DNA of 64,000 nt from Silvania confinis (GTDB lineage Bacteria; Pseudomonadota; Gammaproteobacteria; Enterobacterales; Enterobacteriaceae), in NCBI RefSeq assembly GCF_025564085.1, contig NZ_JAMGZJ010000078.1, forward strand, positions 62,001 through 126,000, given 5' to 3'. Each line of letters opens with the position of its first letter. Positions within the stretch are counted from its first letter, which is position 1. Below are positions 8,008-17,624 of this stretch, piece after piece. The notes beneath the pieces are model-generated. The model had not been told where the DNA came from and made no database searches. It saw nothing but the letters and a program-made list of their open reading frames with translations. The position numbers were made by a program, and so were the translations under genes.

Positions 8008-10679
8008 AAATCCTCTGCAAATTCATCGAGTTCGGGCGGCGAATCGAGCGGCAGTGTAACACGAAAAACGGCGCCCCCTTCGGTGCGGTTATGGGCCGCA
8101 ATGGTACCGCCGTGCACCTCCACAATCGCCTGGCAGATAGCCAACCCGAGGCCAACACCGGGGATAGCCGACTCTTTATGCCCACGGGCGAACTTATCAA
8201 AGATAGCCTGTTCTTGTCCTGCCGGTATGCCGGGCCCATTATCCCAGACCTCAAGCTGCAGGTGCTGCGTTGACACGCTGGCCTGAATGCCGATTTGTGC
8301 TTTACTGCCCGCATATTTGGCGGCGTTTTCCAACAGGTTAATCAGCACCCGCTCGAACAGCGGACCATCCACGTGGATCAGTGCCAGCGGGGCAGGCATA
8401 TCCAGCGCAATATGGCGACCGCCCAGCCCCGGTTCCAGCGTTCTTAAGGCACTGCCTATGACCTCTTCCAGCGTCAGCCACTCTTTTTTGAGATTAAAAC
8501 CGCCGGACTGGATCCGCGCCATATCCAACAGATTATTAACCAGCCGGGTGGTGTTGAGCACATGCTGACGGATTTCGCTGGCCTGCAAAGCGTGACGGGA
8601 GCCTTCTGCCGCCAGGTCCAGCGTCAGGATCTCCGACTGGCCAAACAGCACCGTCAGCGGTGTGCGCAGGTCGTGAGAAAGTGCCGCCAGCAGCGAATTG
8701 CGGATGCTCTCGCGCTCACTGGCTAGCCGCGCATGCTCTTCACTGGCGGTCAGCGCCAGTCGCTCCAGCGCGCTGGCAACCAGCAGGGTAAAGGTCTCCA
8801 GCAGGCGCTGCTGCTCGGGGATCATTAGCTGGCGTAAGTTTGAAGGCTCGACAATCACCACCCCCTGATTTTGCAGCGGCAGTATCTGATAGGGCACGCC
8901 GGGCAGGGTGTCGGTCCCGGCCCCGGCGGGCAGCCCTTTGTCAAAACTCCAGCGGGCGATGGCTTCATCCCACGGCGTGATCCCGGAGGTCGGGGTCAGC
9001 GGGCGCAGTTTGCCGTCATCGTCCGGGAGCAGGATCAGGCTGCGGGCATGAAAGGTGGAGTGAATAAACTGCTGGCTGGTCTGGACGATATCCTGCGGCG
9101 TGCGCCCAACCGCCAATGCTTTCGACATCTCATACAGATGGCGGGTGCGCTGCTCGCGATAGCGGGCAATTCGTGCCTGATAGCGCACGCCGGCCGTCAG
9201 ATTACCGATTAATAATCCCACCGCCAGCATCACGGCGAAGGTCAGGAGATACTGCACATCCGACACGGCCAGCGTGCCGCGCGGGGCAATAAAAAACAGA
9301 TCGAAGCTAGCAACGTTGATCACCGTCGCCAGCACCGAGGGCCAGCGTCCGTAAAACAGCGCCACGATCACCACCCCAAGCAGGTAGATCATCACCAGGT
9401 TGGCGGCATCAAAGTCGGGCAGCCACTGGCTGGCGATAACGGTAATTAACGCACAGAGCAGGACCGCCACCAGACAGCCGCGCAGCTGGACGCGCCATTT
9501 ATCGCTGAAGGTGCGGGCATCCGGGGTTTTAGCCGGCAGGGCAGTGGGTTTGTCATCCAGGGCGACGATCAGCAGATCGAGGTCGGGCGCGCGCTGTGCC
9601 AGCCTGTCGGCAAAGGTCTCCCGGCTGAACCAACGACGACGCGCCCGTCGACCTATCACAATTTTGCCAAGGTTATGCTCCCGGGCGTAGCGCAGGATGG
9701 CCTTGTCTTCCGCCTGATCGGCGAGGGTCGCGGTTTCGGCGCCCAGCTCCTGGGCCAGACGCAGCGCGCTCAGAATGGCGCGGCGCTGGTTTTCCGGCAG
9801 GCGGTGCAGCTCGGGTGTTTCGACATACACCGCATGCCAGACGCTGCCAAACTTTGCCGCCAGCCGGGCGGCGGTGCGCACCAGCTTTTCATTGCCGCTG
9901 CCATGACCAATGCACAGCAGGATGGCGTCGCGGGTATGCCACACTTTTTCCTGCCCCTGGCTGTCGCGCCAGGCCCGCATCTGATCGTCAACCCGATCGG
10001 CGGTGCGGCGCAGGGCCAGCTCGCGCAGGGCGATTAAATTGCCTTTACGGAAAAAGTGCTCAATCGCCCGTTCGGCCTGCCCGGCGATATAGACTTTGCC
10101 TTCGTGCAGGCGCTGGCGCAGATCGTCCGGGGGCAGATCCACCAGCACCACCTCATCGGCGGCGTCGAAAAAGGGATCCGGGACGGTTTCCCGCACCTGA
10201 ATCCCGGTCACACCGCTGACCACATCATTCAGGCTTTCCAGATGCTGGACGTTGACGGTGGTAAACACGTCGATCCCGGCTTCGAGCAACTCCTCCACAT
10301 CCTGCCAGCGTTTGGGGTGGCGCGAGCCGGACGCATTGCTGTGCGCCAGCTCGTCCATCAGGATCAGTGCCGGGCGGCGGGCAAGTGCGCCGTCGAGATC
10401 AAATTCGGTTACCAGACGCCCACGGGAATGGCTACGTCGGGGCGGCAGAGCGGCCAGTCCGGTCAATAATGCGGCCGTCTCCTGACGACCGTGGGTTTCA
10501 ACGACCCCAATGATGATATCGAGCCCCTGGGCGCGCAGTCGCTGCGCTTCAGCCAGCATGGCGAAGGTCTTCCCGACGCCAGCGCAGGCGCCGAAGAAGA
10601 TTTTCAGCTTGCCGCGATGGGTGCTCGCGGTTTGCTCCAGCAGCCGGTCCGGGTCCGGGCGCAAAGGCTCATTGGTCAT
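8004..10679 (-). CDS. kdpD: Osmosensitive K+ sensor kinase KdpD
   Basis: An 891-residue membrane sensor kinase. The N-terminal KdpD domain has a Walker A motif GACAGVGKT (30-38), then a Usp-like domain to about residue 360. Four transmembrane segments span roughly 400-500, followed by a GAF-like region. The dimerisation/phospho-acceptor motif is ALSHDLRTPL, and the ATPase domain has N (NLLENAAKYA), DNGPG and GVGLGL boxes. It senses K+ limitation and phosphorylates KdpE. Its start overlaps the kdpC stop by one base. Confidence 0.96.
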   Translation of the reverse strand: MTNEPLRPDPDRLLEQTASTHRGKLKIFFGACAGVGKTFAMLAEAQRLRAQGLDIIIGVVETHGRQETAALLTGLAALPPRRSHSRGRLVTEFDLDGALARRPALILMDELAHSNASGSRHPKRWQDVEELLEAGIDVFTTVNVQHLESLNDVVSGVTGIQVRETVPDPFFDAADEVVLVDLPPDDLRQRLHEGKVYIAGQAERAIEHFFRKGNLIALRELALRRTADRVDDQMRAWRDSQGQEKVWHTRDAILLCIGHGSGNEKLVRTAARLAAKFGSVWHAVYVETPELHRLPENQRRAILSALRLAQELGAETATLADQAEDKAILRYAREHNLGKIVIGRRARRRWFSRETFADRLAQRAPDLDLLIVALDDKPTALPAKTPDARTFSDKWRVQLRGCLVAVLLCALITVIASQWLPDFDAANLVMIYLLGVVIVALFYGRWPSVLATVINVASFDLFFIAPRGTLAVSDVQYLLTFAVMLAVGLLIGNLTAGVRYQARIARYREQRTRHLYEMSKALAVGRTPQDIVQTSQQFIHSTFHARSLILLPDDDGKLRPLTPTSGITPWDEAIARWSFDKGLPAGAGTDTLPGVPYQILPLQNQGVVIVEPSNLRQLMIPEQQRLLETFTLLVASALERLALTASEEHARLASERESIRNSLLAALSHDLRTPLTVLFGQSEILTLDLAAEGSRHALQASEIRQHVLNTTRLVNNLLDMARIQSGGFNLKKEWLTLEEVIGSALRTLEPGLGGRHIALDMPAPLALIHVDGPLFERVLINLLENAAKYAGSKAQIGIQASVSTQHLQLEVWDNGPGIPAGQEQAIFDKFARGHKESAIPGVGLGLAICQAIVEVHGGTIAAHNRTEGGAVFRVTLPLDSPPELDEFAEDL

Positions 10680-11254
10680 CAGGGTTTCCTTAGCGCGTCC
10701 AGCGCCAGATTCAACTCAACAATATTCACTATCGGCATGCCGAAGACGCCAGTCGGCGGTTTTTGCGTATGTTCGGCCACCAGTTGACTGAGCTGGCTGG
10801 TGGTTAACTGACGCGCCTGCGCCACGCGCGGGATCTGCCAGATAACGGCGTCAGGTGCCAGGCTGTAATCCAGCCCGCTGGCTGAGGTGGTCACCAGCTC
10901 AACCGGCACGCTGCGGCTGGCCTGCGGGTTGGCTGCGCGTAACGCCTCGACGCGGGCACGAACGACCCTATCCAGCTCAGGATTGCTGCCCGCCAGGTTA
11001 CTGCCGCCGGAGGCCAGCGGATTATACGGGCTTTCTGCCGTGGCGGAAGGACGCCCATGGAAGTAGCCCGCACCGGTAAAGTTCTGCCCAATCAGGCGCG
11101 AGCCGCGGATCTCGCCCTGCTGGCGGATAAGGGAACCGTTGGCCTGATCGGCAAACCACCACTGGCCCAGCGCGGTGGTCACCAGAGGATAAAGGCCGCC
11201 GGTGATCAGGGCCAGCAGGATAAACAACAGTATAGCGGGACGTAATATAGCCAT
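10679..11254 (-). CDS. kdpC: K+-transporting ATPase KdpC subunit
   Basis: A 191-residue subunit with a single N-terminal transmembrane helix (about 6-30) and a periplasmic domain. It is needed for assembly and activity of the KdpFABC K+ pump. Conserved [12 protein letters not shown] and IVELNLALD segments support the call. It begins 12 bases after kdpB and shares one base with kdpD. Confidence 0.95.
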   Translation of the reverse strand: MAILRPAILLFILLALITGGLYPLVTTALGQWWFADQANGSLIRQQGEIRGSRLIGQNFTGAGYFHGRPSATAESPYNPLASGGSNLAGSNPELDRVVRARVEALRAANPQASRSVPVELVTTSASGLDYSLAPDAVIWQIPRVAQARQLTTSQLSQLVAEHTQKPPTGVFGMPIVNIVELNLALDALRKP

Positions 11255-11266
11255 TTGATTTTCCTC

Positions 11267-13315
11267 TTAAACCAGCCCAAGCACAGTCAACAGCAGGTCG
11301 ATGGCTTTAATGCCGATAAACGGCACCACCAGCCCACCGAGGCCGTAAATCCACAGATTGCGGCGCAGCATCGCTGCGGCGGTGAGCGGTTTGTAGCTCA
11401 CCCCTTTTAGCGCCAGCGGGATCAAGAAAATGATGATCAGCGCGTTAAAAATCACCGCGCTCAGGATCGCTGAGGCGGGGGAGTGCAAGTGCATCACGTT
11501 CAGGGCGTTCAGCTGCGGATAGGTAGCGGCAAACGCTGCCGGGATGATGGCAAAATATTTCGCCACGTCGTTGGCGATACTGAAGGTGGTGAGCGAGCCA
11601 CGGGTCATCAGCATCTGCTTGCCGATGTGCACCACTTCAATCAACTTGGTCGGGTTCGAGTCGAGATCGACCATATTGCCCGCCTCTTTTGCCGCCTGGG
11701 TACCGGAGTTCATTGCCACCGCCACGTCCGCCTGGGCCAGCGCCGGGGCATCGTTGGTGCCGTCGCCGGTCATCGCCACCAGCCGCCCCTCTGCCTGATA
11801 CTGGCGGATCAGCGCCAGTTTGGCCTCCGGGGTCGCCTCTGACAGGAAATCGTCCACCCCTGCTTCGGCAGCAATGGCGGCGGCGGTCAGCCGGTTGTCG
11901 CCGGTGATCATCACCGTTTTAATGCCCATTTTACGCAGCTGGGCAAAGCGCTCTTTAATCCCGCCCTTCACCACATCCTTCAGGGCGATCACCCCCAGCA
12001 CCGTCGCGCCTTCTGCAACCACCAGCGGCGTAGCGCCCTGACGAGCCACGTTCTCGACCAGCGTATCCACCTGCGGCGGGAAGTGGCCATTATTGGCTGC
12101 AATGTGGCGGCGAATGGCGTCCACCGAGCCTTTGCGGATTAATCGATCCTGAATGTTGATCCCGCTCATCCGCGTCTGCGCCGTAAAGGGCACGAAAGTG
12201 GCGTGCAGGCTCTGGACATCGCGCTGGCGCAGGTTAAAGCGCTGTTTGGCGAGGATCACGATGCTGCGGCCCTCCGGGGTTTCATCTGCCAGCGAGGCCA
12301 GCTGCGCCGCGTCGGCCAGCGTCTTCTCCTCTACGCCCGGCGCGGGCAGAAAGTCGGACGCCTGGCGGTTGCCCAGCGTGATGGTGCCGGTTTTATCCAG
12401 CAGCAGCACATCGATGTCGCCTGCCGCCTCGACCGCCCGGCCGCTGGTGGCAATGACGTTGGCGGCCAGCATCCGGCTCATGCCCGCCACGCCGATCGCC
12501 GACAGCAGGCCGCCGATGGTGGTTGGGATCAGACACACCAGCAGGGCGACCAGCACCGTGACGCTGACCGCCGTGCCGCCGTACGCTGAGAAGGGCCACA
12601 GGGTGGCGGTTGCCAGCAGGAAGACGAGGGTCAGCGCCACCAGCAGAATAGTCAGAGCGATTTCGTTAGGCGTTTTGCGGCGCTGCGCGCCTTCGACCAT
12701 GGCGATCATCCGATCGAGAAAGGTCTCGCCCGGATTGACGCTGCACTGGATCACCAGCCAGTCGGAGAGAATGCGCGTCCCGCCGGTAACCGACGCAAAA
12801 TCGCCGCCGGATTCACGAATAACCGGTGCCGATTCACCGGTAATGGCACTCTCATCGACCGAGGCCCCGCCTTCGATCACCTCCCCGTCGCAGGGGATAA
12901 TGTCACCCGCCTCCACCAGCACGATGTCGCCTTTACGCAGCGTATCCGCCGGAACCGCATCCGTAGCGGCCCCGTATTGTGGCTCACGCAGCTTGCGGGC
13001 AAAGGCGGTTTTCTGTACGCCCTTCAGGCTGTTGGCTTGCGCTTTACTGCGCCCTTCGGCCAGCGCTTCGGCAACGTTGGCAAACAGCACGGTAAACCAC
13101 AGCCACAGGCTGATGGCCGCGGTAAACGCCGCACTGCCCGCCAGCTGCCCGCTGGCCATGGCGAGGGCAAGCCCGGTGGTCAGCAGGCTGCCCAGCCAGA
13201 CAATAAACATCACCGGATTGCGCCACTGCACGCGTGGATCTAATTTTTTAACCGCATCCATCAGCGCCTGGCGAACCAGAGACGGTTCGAGCAGGGCCAG
13301 TTGTTTACGACTCAT
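11267..13315 (-). CDS. kdpB: K+-transporting P-type ATPase KdpB
   Basis: A 682-residue P-type ATPase that powers KdpA. The phosphorylated Asp is D307 in DKTGT. TGES at 159-162 includes S162, the inhibitory phosphorylation site known from E. coli. The hinge motif [10 protein letters not shown] is present, and the intramembrane IPTT motif at about 264-267 marks the K+ coupling site. It lies 18 bases after kdpA and 12 bases before kdpC. No damage is seen. Confidence 0.97.
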   Translation of the reverse strand: MSRKQLALLEPSLVRQALMDAVKKLDPRVQWRNPVMFIVWLGSLLTTGLALAMASGQLAGSAAFTAAISLWLWFTVLFANVAEALAEGRSKAQANSLKGVQKTAFARKLREPQYGAATDAVPADTLRKGDIVLVEAGDIIPCDGEVIEGGASVDESAITGESAPVIRESGGDFASVTGGTRILSDWLVIQCSVNPGETFLDRMIAMVEGAQRRKTPNEIALTILLVALTLVFLLATATLWPFSAYGGTAVSVTVLVALLVCLIPTTIGGLLSAIGVAGMSRMLAANVIATSGRAVEAAGDIDVLLLDKTGTITLGNRQASDFLPAPGVEEKTLADAAQLASLADETPEGRSIVILAKQRFNLRQRDVQSLHATFVPFTAQTRMSGINIQDRLIRKGSVDAIRRHIAANNGHFPPQVDTLVENVARQGATPLVVAEGATVLGVIALKDVVKGGIKERFAQLRKMGIKTVMITGDNRLTAAAIAAEAGVDDFLSEATPEAKLALIRQYQAEGRLVAMTGDGTNDAPALAQADVAVAMNSGTQAAKEAGNMVDLDSNPTKLIEVVHIGKQMLMTRGSLTTFSIANDVAKYFAIIPAAFAATYPQLNALNVMHLHSPASAILSAVIFNALIIIFLIPLALKGVSYKPLTAAAMLRRNLWIYGLGGLVVPFIGIKAIDLLLTVLGLV

Positions 13316-13333
13316 GACGAATACTCCGCAAAA

Positions 13334-15013
13334 TCAGCGTAAAGAGAGATGTTCCGCGACCGGGCCTAAAGCGAGGGCGGGAATAAAGGTGAGGGCGCCG
13401 ACCAGCAGCACGGTACCGATTAACAGGCCGATAAACAGCGCCCCACAGGTTGGCAGCGTGCCGCTTGAGGCGGGTTGGATTTTCTTGCTGACCAGTGCAC
13501 CGGCAATCGCCATCACCGGCACAATCACCCCAAAGCGACCGACCAACATGCAGAACGCCAGAAGGCAGTTCCAGAACGGCGAGTTGGCGCTCAGACCGGC
13601 GAAGGCGCTACCGTTGTTATTGGCGGCGGAGGAGACGGCGTACAACACTTCGCTAAAGCCGTGGATGCCGGGGTTGAAGATGCCGCTGCGTCCGGCTTCG
13701 GTCATCAGCGCCAGCGCGGTGCCGAGCAGCACCAGTGCCGGCGTGACGAGGATCGCCAGCGCGGTCAGCTTCATTTCACGGACGTCGATTTTTTTGCCCA
13801 GATACTCTGGCGTGCGACCAATCATCAGCCCGGCGATAAACACCGCCAGCAGCACAAACAGCAGCATCCCGTACAGACCCGAACCGACGCCGCCAAACAC
13901 CACTTCGCCGATCTGCATCAGCCACATCGGGATCATGCCGCCCAATGCCGTGAAGGAGTCGTGCATTGCGTTTACGGCCCCGCAGGAGGCAGCAGTGGTG
14001 ACCACGGCATACAGGCTGCTGGCGAGAATGCCGAAGCGGCTCTCTTTGCCTTCCATATTGATAGTGCTGTCCGCCCCGAGCAGGGTGAAATGGCTATTAC
14101 CCTGCCACTCGGCCCACATCACCAGCGCGGCGCAGACCACGAAGATGAACGACATCGCCCACAGGATCGCATGTCCCTGGCGGCGATCGTTCACCGCATC
14201 GCCAAAGGCAAAGCACAGCGCAGTGGGGATCAGGAAGATCGCCAGCATCTGCACGGCATTGGTCAGCGCGGTGGGGTTCTCAAATGGATGGGCGGAGTTG
14301 GCGTTGAAAAAGCCCCCGCCGTTGGTGCCGAGCATCTTAATCGCTTCCTGGGAGGCCACCGGCCCCATCGGCAGCAGCTGTTTTGCCCCTTCCAGTGAGG
14401 TGAAAGGCTGATACGGCAGCAGGTTTTGCAGCACGCCCTGCTGCACAAACAGCAGCGCAATCACCAGCGACAGGGGCAGCAACACCCACAGCGTTATGCG
14501 GGTAATATCAACCCAGGCGTTACCCAGGGTCGTGACATTCTGGCGGGCGAAGGCGCGGGTCAGGGCGAAAATCACTGCGATGCCGCTGGCGGCAGAGAGA
14601 AAGTTTTGCACCGTCAGGCCCACCATCTGGCTGAAATAGCTCAGGGTGGTTTCACCGGCATAGGACTGCCAGTTGGTATTGCTGACAAAACTCACCGCCG
14701 TATTCAGCGCCAGATGCCAGGACAGGCCAGGCAGCTGCTGCGGATTGAGCGGTAAAGATCCCTGCAACATCAGCAGGGCAAACAGCACCACCAGGCCGAT
14801 CCCATTCAGCAGCAGAATGGCACCCAGGTAGTGACGCCAGCCCATCTCCTGGGTGGGAACCCCTAACAGGCGCAGCAAACCGCTGTCGACGGATTGCAGT
14901 CCCGGCAGCGGCAGGCCGTTTATCATTCGTGAAAGCAGTAACCCCAACGGCCGGGCGAGCACGAACAGCACCAGCAGAAAGCCAGCGATAAGCAGAAATC
15001 CTTGTGCGGCCAT
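13334..15013 (-). CDS. kdpA: K+-transporting ATPase KdpA, channel-like subunit
   Basis: A 559-residue polytopic subunit of the SKT superfamily that selects and binds K+. Repeated selectivity-type loops are visible: [28 protein letters not shown] and [11 protein letters not shown]. coli KdpA is 557 residues. Its ATG overlaps the kdpF stop by one base (TGATG). Confidence 0.96.
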   Translation of the reverse strand: MAAQGFLLIAGFLLVLFVLARPLGLLLSRMINGLPLPGLQSVDSGLLRLLGVPTQEMGWRHYLGAILLLNGIGLVVLFALLMLQGSLPLNPQQLPGLSWHLALNTAVSFVSNTNWQSYAGETTLSYFSQMVGLTVQNFLSAASGIAVIFALTRAFARQNVTTLGNAWVDITRITLWVLLPLSLVIALLFVQQGVLQNLLPYQPFTSLEGAKQLLPMGPVASQEAIKMLGTNGGGFFNANSAHPFENPTALTNAVQMLAIFLIPTALCFAFGDAVNDRRQGHAILWAMSFIFVVCAALVMWAEWQGNSHFTLLGADSTINMEGKESRFGILASSLYAVVTTAASCGAVNAMHDSFTALGGMIPMWLMQIGEVVFGGVGSGLYGMLLFVLLAVFIAGLMIGRTPEYLGKKIDVREMKLTALAILVTPALVLLGTALALMTEAGRSGIFNPGIHGFSEVLYAVSSAANNNGSAFAGLSANSPFWNCLLAFCMLVGRFGVIVPVMAIAGALVSKKIQPASSGTLPTCGALFIGLLIGTVLLVGALTFIPALALGPVAEHLSLR

Positions 15014-15102
15014 CAGAATGCCTCCGCGTTAATCAGGGCATAAATCAGATAGCCCATTAACAGCAACACCAGCACGATGCCAGCAATTACACCTGCACTC
15101 AC
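15013..15102 (-). CDS. kdpF: KdpF, small stabilising subunit
   Basis: A 29-residue single-helix membrane peptide starting at GTG (15102-15100) with GGGAGGTG immediately upstream. It reads SAGVIAG, then a Val/Leu/Ile core, and ends LINAEAF. This equals the E. coli KdpF length and composition. It stabilises the KdpABC complex. The one-base overlap with kdpA supports translation as the first gene of the operon. Confidence 0.93.
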   Translation of the reverse strand: MSAGVIAGIVLVLLLMGYLIYALINAEAF

Positions 15103-15109
15103 AATTCAC

Positions 15110-15203
15110 CTCCCGGTGACATTAGTCATGCTGCAAAGGTAGGACTTTGGGCGCAAAGATTTTGCAAAAATCAGGCGGGGAGATATAAAAAAAGTATAAA
15201 AAT
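15110..15203 (-). promoter_or_regulatory. kdpFABC promoter and KdpE binding site
   Basis: The minus strand carries TTTTTATACTTTTTTTATAT (within 15182-15203), nearly identical to the recalled E. coli KdpE site, followed about 50 bases on by TACCTTTGCAGC, matching the E. coli kdp -10 region. The order fits KdpE-activated transcription into kdpF. The rest of the 300-base ybfA-kdpF gap is AT-rich and probably holds the ybfA promoter. Confidence 0.7.
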
Positions 15204-15407
15204 GCCAAAGCCACGATTTAACTAATGGTTAGTATTAATTTAACTTTTATGTAACTTAGTTACGGAGGAAGTGTAAATATTCACTAAACCAATCAAAAAG
15301 AGTGGTCGGATGAGTAGTAAAATTACAGCCAAAGCGCTATTATTTTCGCCAGATAACCAGTTTCATTTCCCGGAGAGTGTTTCCGGCCAGAGAAAGGGGA
15401 GAAAATG

Positions 15408-15614
15408 ATGGAATATTACAAAGAGTATCCGGCACATATCGTTTTTATTCGCCGCACCTTCGCCGTGATGGCCGGTGTTCTGGCGTTACCAGTGATGCTT
15501 TTCTGGAAAGATCGTGCTCGTTTTTATAGCTATTTACACCGCGTATGGGCGAAGACCAGTGAAAAACCGGTGTGGATGGATCAGGCTGAAAAAGCCACCT
15601 GTGATTTTTATTAA
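15408..15614 (+). CDS. ybfA: YbfA, small membrane protein
   Basis: A 68-residue protein. One hydrophobic segment covers about residues 16-32 ([16 protein letters not shown]), followed by a basic aromatic stretch and an acidic tail. It matches E. coli YbfA, a KdpE/stress-linked gene of unknown function that lies next to kdp in E. coli too. An ATG one codon earlier (15405) is equally possible; AGGGGAG is closer to ideal spacing for the second. Confidence 0.85.
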   Translation: MEYYKEYPAHIVFIRRTFAVMAGVLALPVMLFWKDRARFYSYLHRVWAKTSEKPVWMDQAEKATCDFY

Positions 15615-15642
15615 GTAAAGACTGCACACAGCAACAGTCATA

Positions 15643-15680
15643 AAAAAACCGCCAGCAGCAATGTTGGCGGTTTTTTTTTA
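15643..15680 (+). terminator. Terminator after ybfA
   Basis: CCGCCA (15649-15654) pairs with TGGCGG (15665-15670), flanked by an A run and nine T residues. Confidence 0.88.
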
Positions 15681-15983
15681 TCCCTCGGGATTCGCGGTCC
15701 GTTGGGATGGGCTACCAGGCTCTTCCAGAGAAAAACATCTTATACTTAACCGCCCTCAGGCGAAATGTGCGCAATCTAAATGAATTCTGAAAGGCCTGTG
15801 GCGGTCTGCCTATGACCCATGATGTTAACTATGATGTGTCGTCCCTTTTCGCTATCTCGCAAATGGGCACCGGTCCCGGGAAAGGTGTTTTCACAACCGT
15901 AAATCAGGTTCTTCCAGAACTTGTGTCTGCCGGATTATCACCGGTGGTGAACGGTAGAGCGGTTAGTTTGCAGGGACCGCATA
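15681..15983 (+). other. Gene-poor stretch before the 35-residue peptide gene
   Basis: In E. coli this position holds rhsC and ybgA; neither is present. A -10-like TATACT lies at 15741-15746 with no good -35. A 74-codon frame at 15812-16036 is open, but it has a weak ribosome-binding site (GGCGGT), uneven codon use and overlaps the shorter frame that has better start and stop context. I do not recognise its product and give it low weight as a gene; the stretch may be leader RNA. Confidence 0.4.
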
Positions 15984-16091
15984 ATGAGACGCTATCTGTG
16001 TATCGCGTTCATTGTCGCCAGCGTTTTTGTGATTAAAGGTGACGATCCGGCTGGATACGTTGCTGTTACCCCATTCACGCAGGACAAGTAG
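15984..16091 (+). CDS. Candidate 35-residue secreted or membrane peptide
   Basis: An ATG-started frame with CAGGGA 9-10 bases upstream. The peptide begins MRRYLCIAFIVASVFVIKG: two Arg, then about 14 hydrophobic residues with one Cys, as in a signal peptide or signal anchor. The tail is polar (DDPAGYVAVTPFTQDK). The stop codon is followed after 6 bases by a strong terminator. I do not recognise the family. It could be a small inner-membrane protein or an exported peptide. The evidence is the compact transcription-unit layout plus the signal-like N-terminus, not homology. Confidence 0.5.
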   Translation: MRRYLCIAFIVASVFVIKGDDPAGYVAVTPFTQDK

Positions 16092-16097
16092 CGTTAA

Positions 16098-16122
16098 GGC
16101 CGCCGTCAGGGCGGCCTTTTTT
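16098..16122 (+). terminator. Terminator after the 35-residue peptide gene
   Basis: GGCCGCC (16098-16104) pairs with GGCGGCC (16110-16116), followed by six T residues. A terminator here separates the small gene from phr. Confidence 0.92.
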
Positions 16123-16201
16123 ATTGCGTTATGGCGACACTTGTTAAGAAGAAGTATCCTCGGTGACTTGCATATGTTACTGACGATAGTCCCGGAGTGT
16201 T

Positions 16202-17614
16202 ATGTCCACCCATCTGGTCTGGTTTCGCGCTGATTTACGCATCCACGATAACCTGGCGCTTGCCGCCGCCTGTCGCAGTCAAAACGCGCGCGTGCTGGCG
16301 CTGTTTATCGCCACGCCGCAGCAGTGGACGCAACACCATATGGCGCCGCGTCAGGCGGCCTGTCTGTATGCCCATCTCACAGATTTACAGCAGCAACTGG
16401 CCGACAAAGGTATCCCGCTAATTTATGCCCAGGTGAGCGATTTCGCCGCCCAGCGTCAGCAGGTTGTGCAGATTTGCGACCAGCACGACGTGACGCACCT
16501 CTTCTATAACTACCAGTATGAATTCAATGAGCAGCAGCGCGACCGGCAGCTGGAGCGCGAGCTGGAGACGGTTGTCTGTCAGGGATTTGATGACAGCGTG
16601 ATGTTGCCGCCCGGCAGCGTGATGACCGGCAATCACGAGATGTACAAAGTCTTTACGCCCTTTAAAAATGCCTACCTGCGCCGCCTGAAAGAGGGGCTAC
16701 CGGAGTGTGCGTCCGCTCCTGCGGTGCGCGAGGGCGAGAAGGTCGTGCCCGCTACGTTGGATTTTGACTACCCGCAGCAGGCGTTTGATCGCGACCTGTT
16801 CCCGGCCAGCGAAAAAGCGGCTATCGCCCAGTTGCGCCGTTTCTGCCAGCAGGGGGCGGGGGAGTACGAATCGCAGCGCGATTTCCCGGCCATTGAAGGC
16901 ACCAGTCGGCTTTCCGCTTGCCTGGCGCTGGGGGTCTTATCGCCGCGTCAGTGCCTGCATCGTCTGCTGGTCGAACAGCCTCAGGCGCTGGAGGGCGGGC
17001 CCGGTGCGGTTTGGCTTAACGAACTTATCTGGCGTGAATTTTACCGTCACCTGATGACGTATCATCCTGATTTATGTAAATATCGCCCATTCATTCGTTG
17101 GACTGATAATGTCAGCTGGCAGCACGACGACGCGCTGCTGGAGGCCTGGCAAACCGGGCAGACCGGCTACCCGATTGTCGATGCAGCAATGCGTCAGCTG
17201 AATGGCACGGGTTGGATGCATAACCGTCTACGGATGATTACCGCCAGCTTTCTGGTGAAAGATCTGCTTATCGACTGGCGGAAAGGGGAGCGCTATTTTA
17301 TCTCTCAGCTGATCGACGGCGATCTGGCCGCCAACAACGGCGGCTGGCAGTGGGCTGCGTCGACCGGAACCGATGCAGCGCCCTATTTTCGAATTTTTAA
17401 CCCGACAACCCAGGGACAGAAGTTTGACGCCAGCGGCGAGTTTGTGCGCCGCTGGTTGCCGGAACTGAACGATGTGCCTGACAAGGCGCTGCACGAGCCA
17501 TGGATCTGGGCGGATAAGCACGGCGTGACGCTGGATTATCCCCGCCCGGTTGTCGATCATAAACAGGCGCGCGTTGCCACTCTGGCAGCGTATGAAGCCG
17601 CCCGTAAAGCGTAA
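16202..17614 (+). CDS. phr: Deoxyribodipyrimidine photolyase
   Basis: A 470-residue class I CPD photolyase (E. coli 472) that repairs pyrimidine dimers with light. The N-terminal alpha/beta domain binds the methenyl-tetrahydrofolate antenna (LVWFRADLRIHDN). The C-terminal helical domain binds FAD, with WLNELIWREFYRHL, TGYPIVDAAMRQL, GWMHNRLRM and the Trp-rich DGDLAANNGGWQW segment. The E. coli partner gene ybgA is not upstream here. Its stop is 7-10 bases before ybgI. Confidence 0.95.
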   Translation: MSTHLVWFRADLRIHDNLALAAACRSQNARVLALFIATPQQWTQHHMAPRQAACLYAHLTDLQQQLADKGIPLIYAQVSDFAAQRQQVVQICDQHDVTHLFYNYQYEFNEQQRDRQLERELETVVCQGFDDSVMLPPGSVMTGNHEMYKVFTPFKNAYLRRLKEGLPECASAPAVREGEKVVPATLDFDYPQQAFDRDLFPASEKAAIAQLRRFCQQGAGEYESQRDFPAIEGTSRLSACLALGVLSPRQCLHRLLVEQPQALEGGPGAVWLNELIWREFYRHLMTYHPDLCKYRPFIRWTDNVSWQHDDALLEAWQTGQTGYPIVDAAMRQLNGTGWMHNRLRMITASFLVKDLLIDWRKGERYFISQLIDGDLAANNGGWQWAASTGTDAAPYFRIFNPTTQGQKFDASGEFVRRWLPELNDVPDKALHEPWIWADKHGVTLDYPRPVVDHKQARVATLAAYEAARKA

Positions 17615-17624
17615 GGGAATCATG

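Noticed and set aside
12153-14411. A 752-codon open frame on the plus strand
   Set aside because: It lies wholly opposite kdpB and kdpA. Its product is Ser/Arg/Ala-rich without family motifs, as expected from the antisense of GC-rich codons.
16039-16233. A 64-codon frame between the small peptide gene and phr
   Set aside because: It runs through the terminator hairpin at 16098-16122 and into phr.
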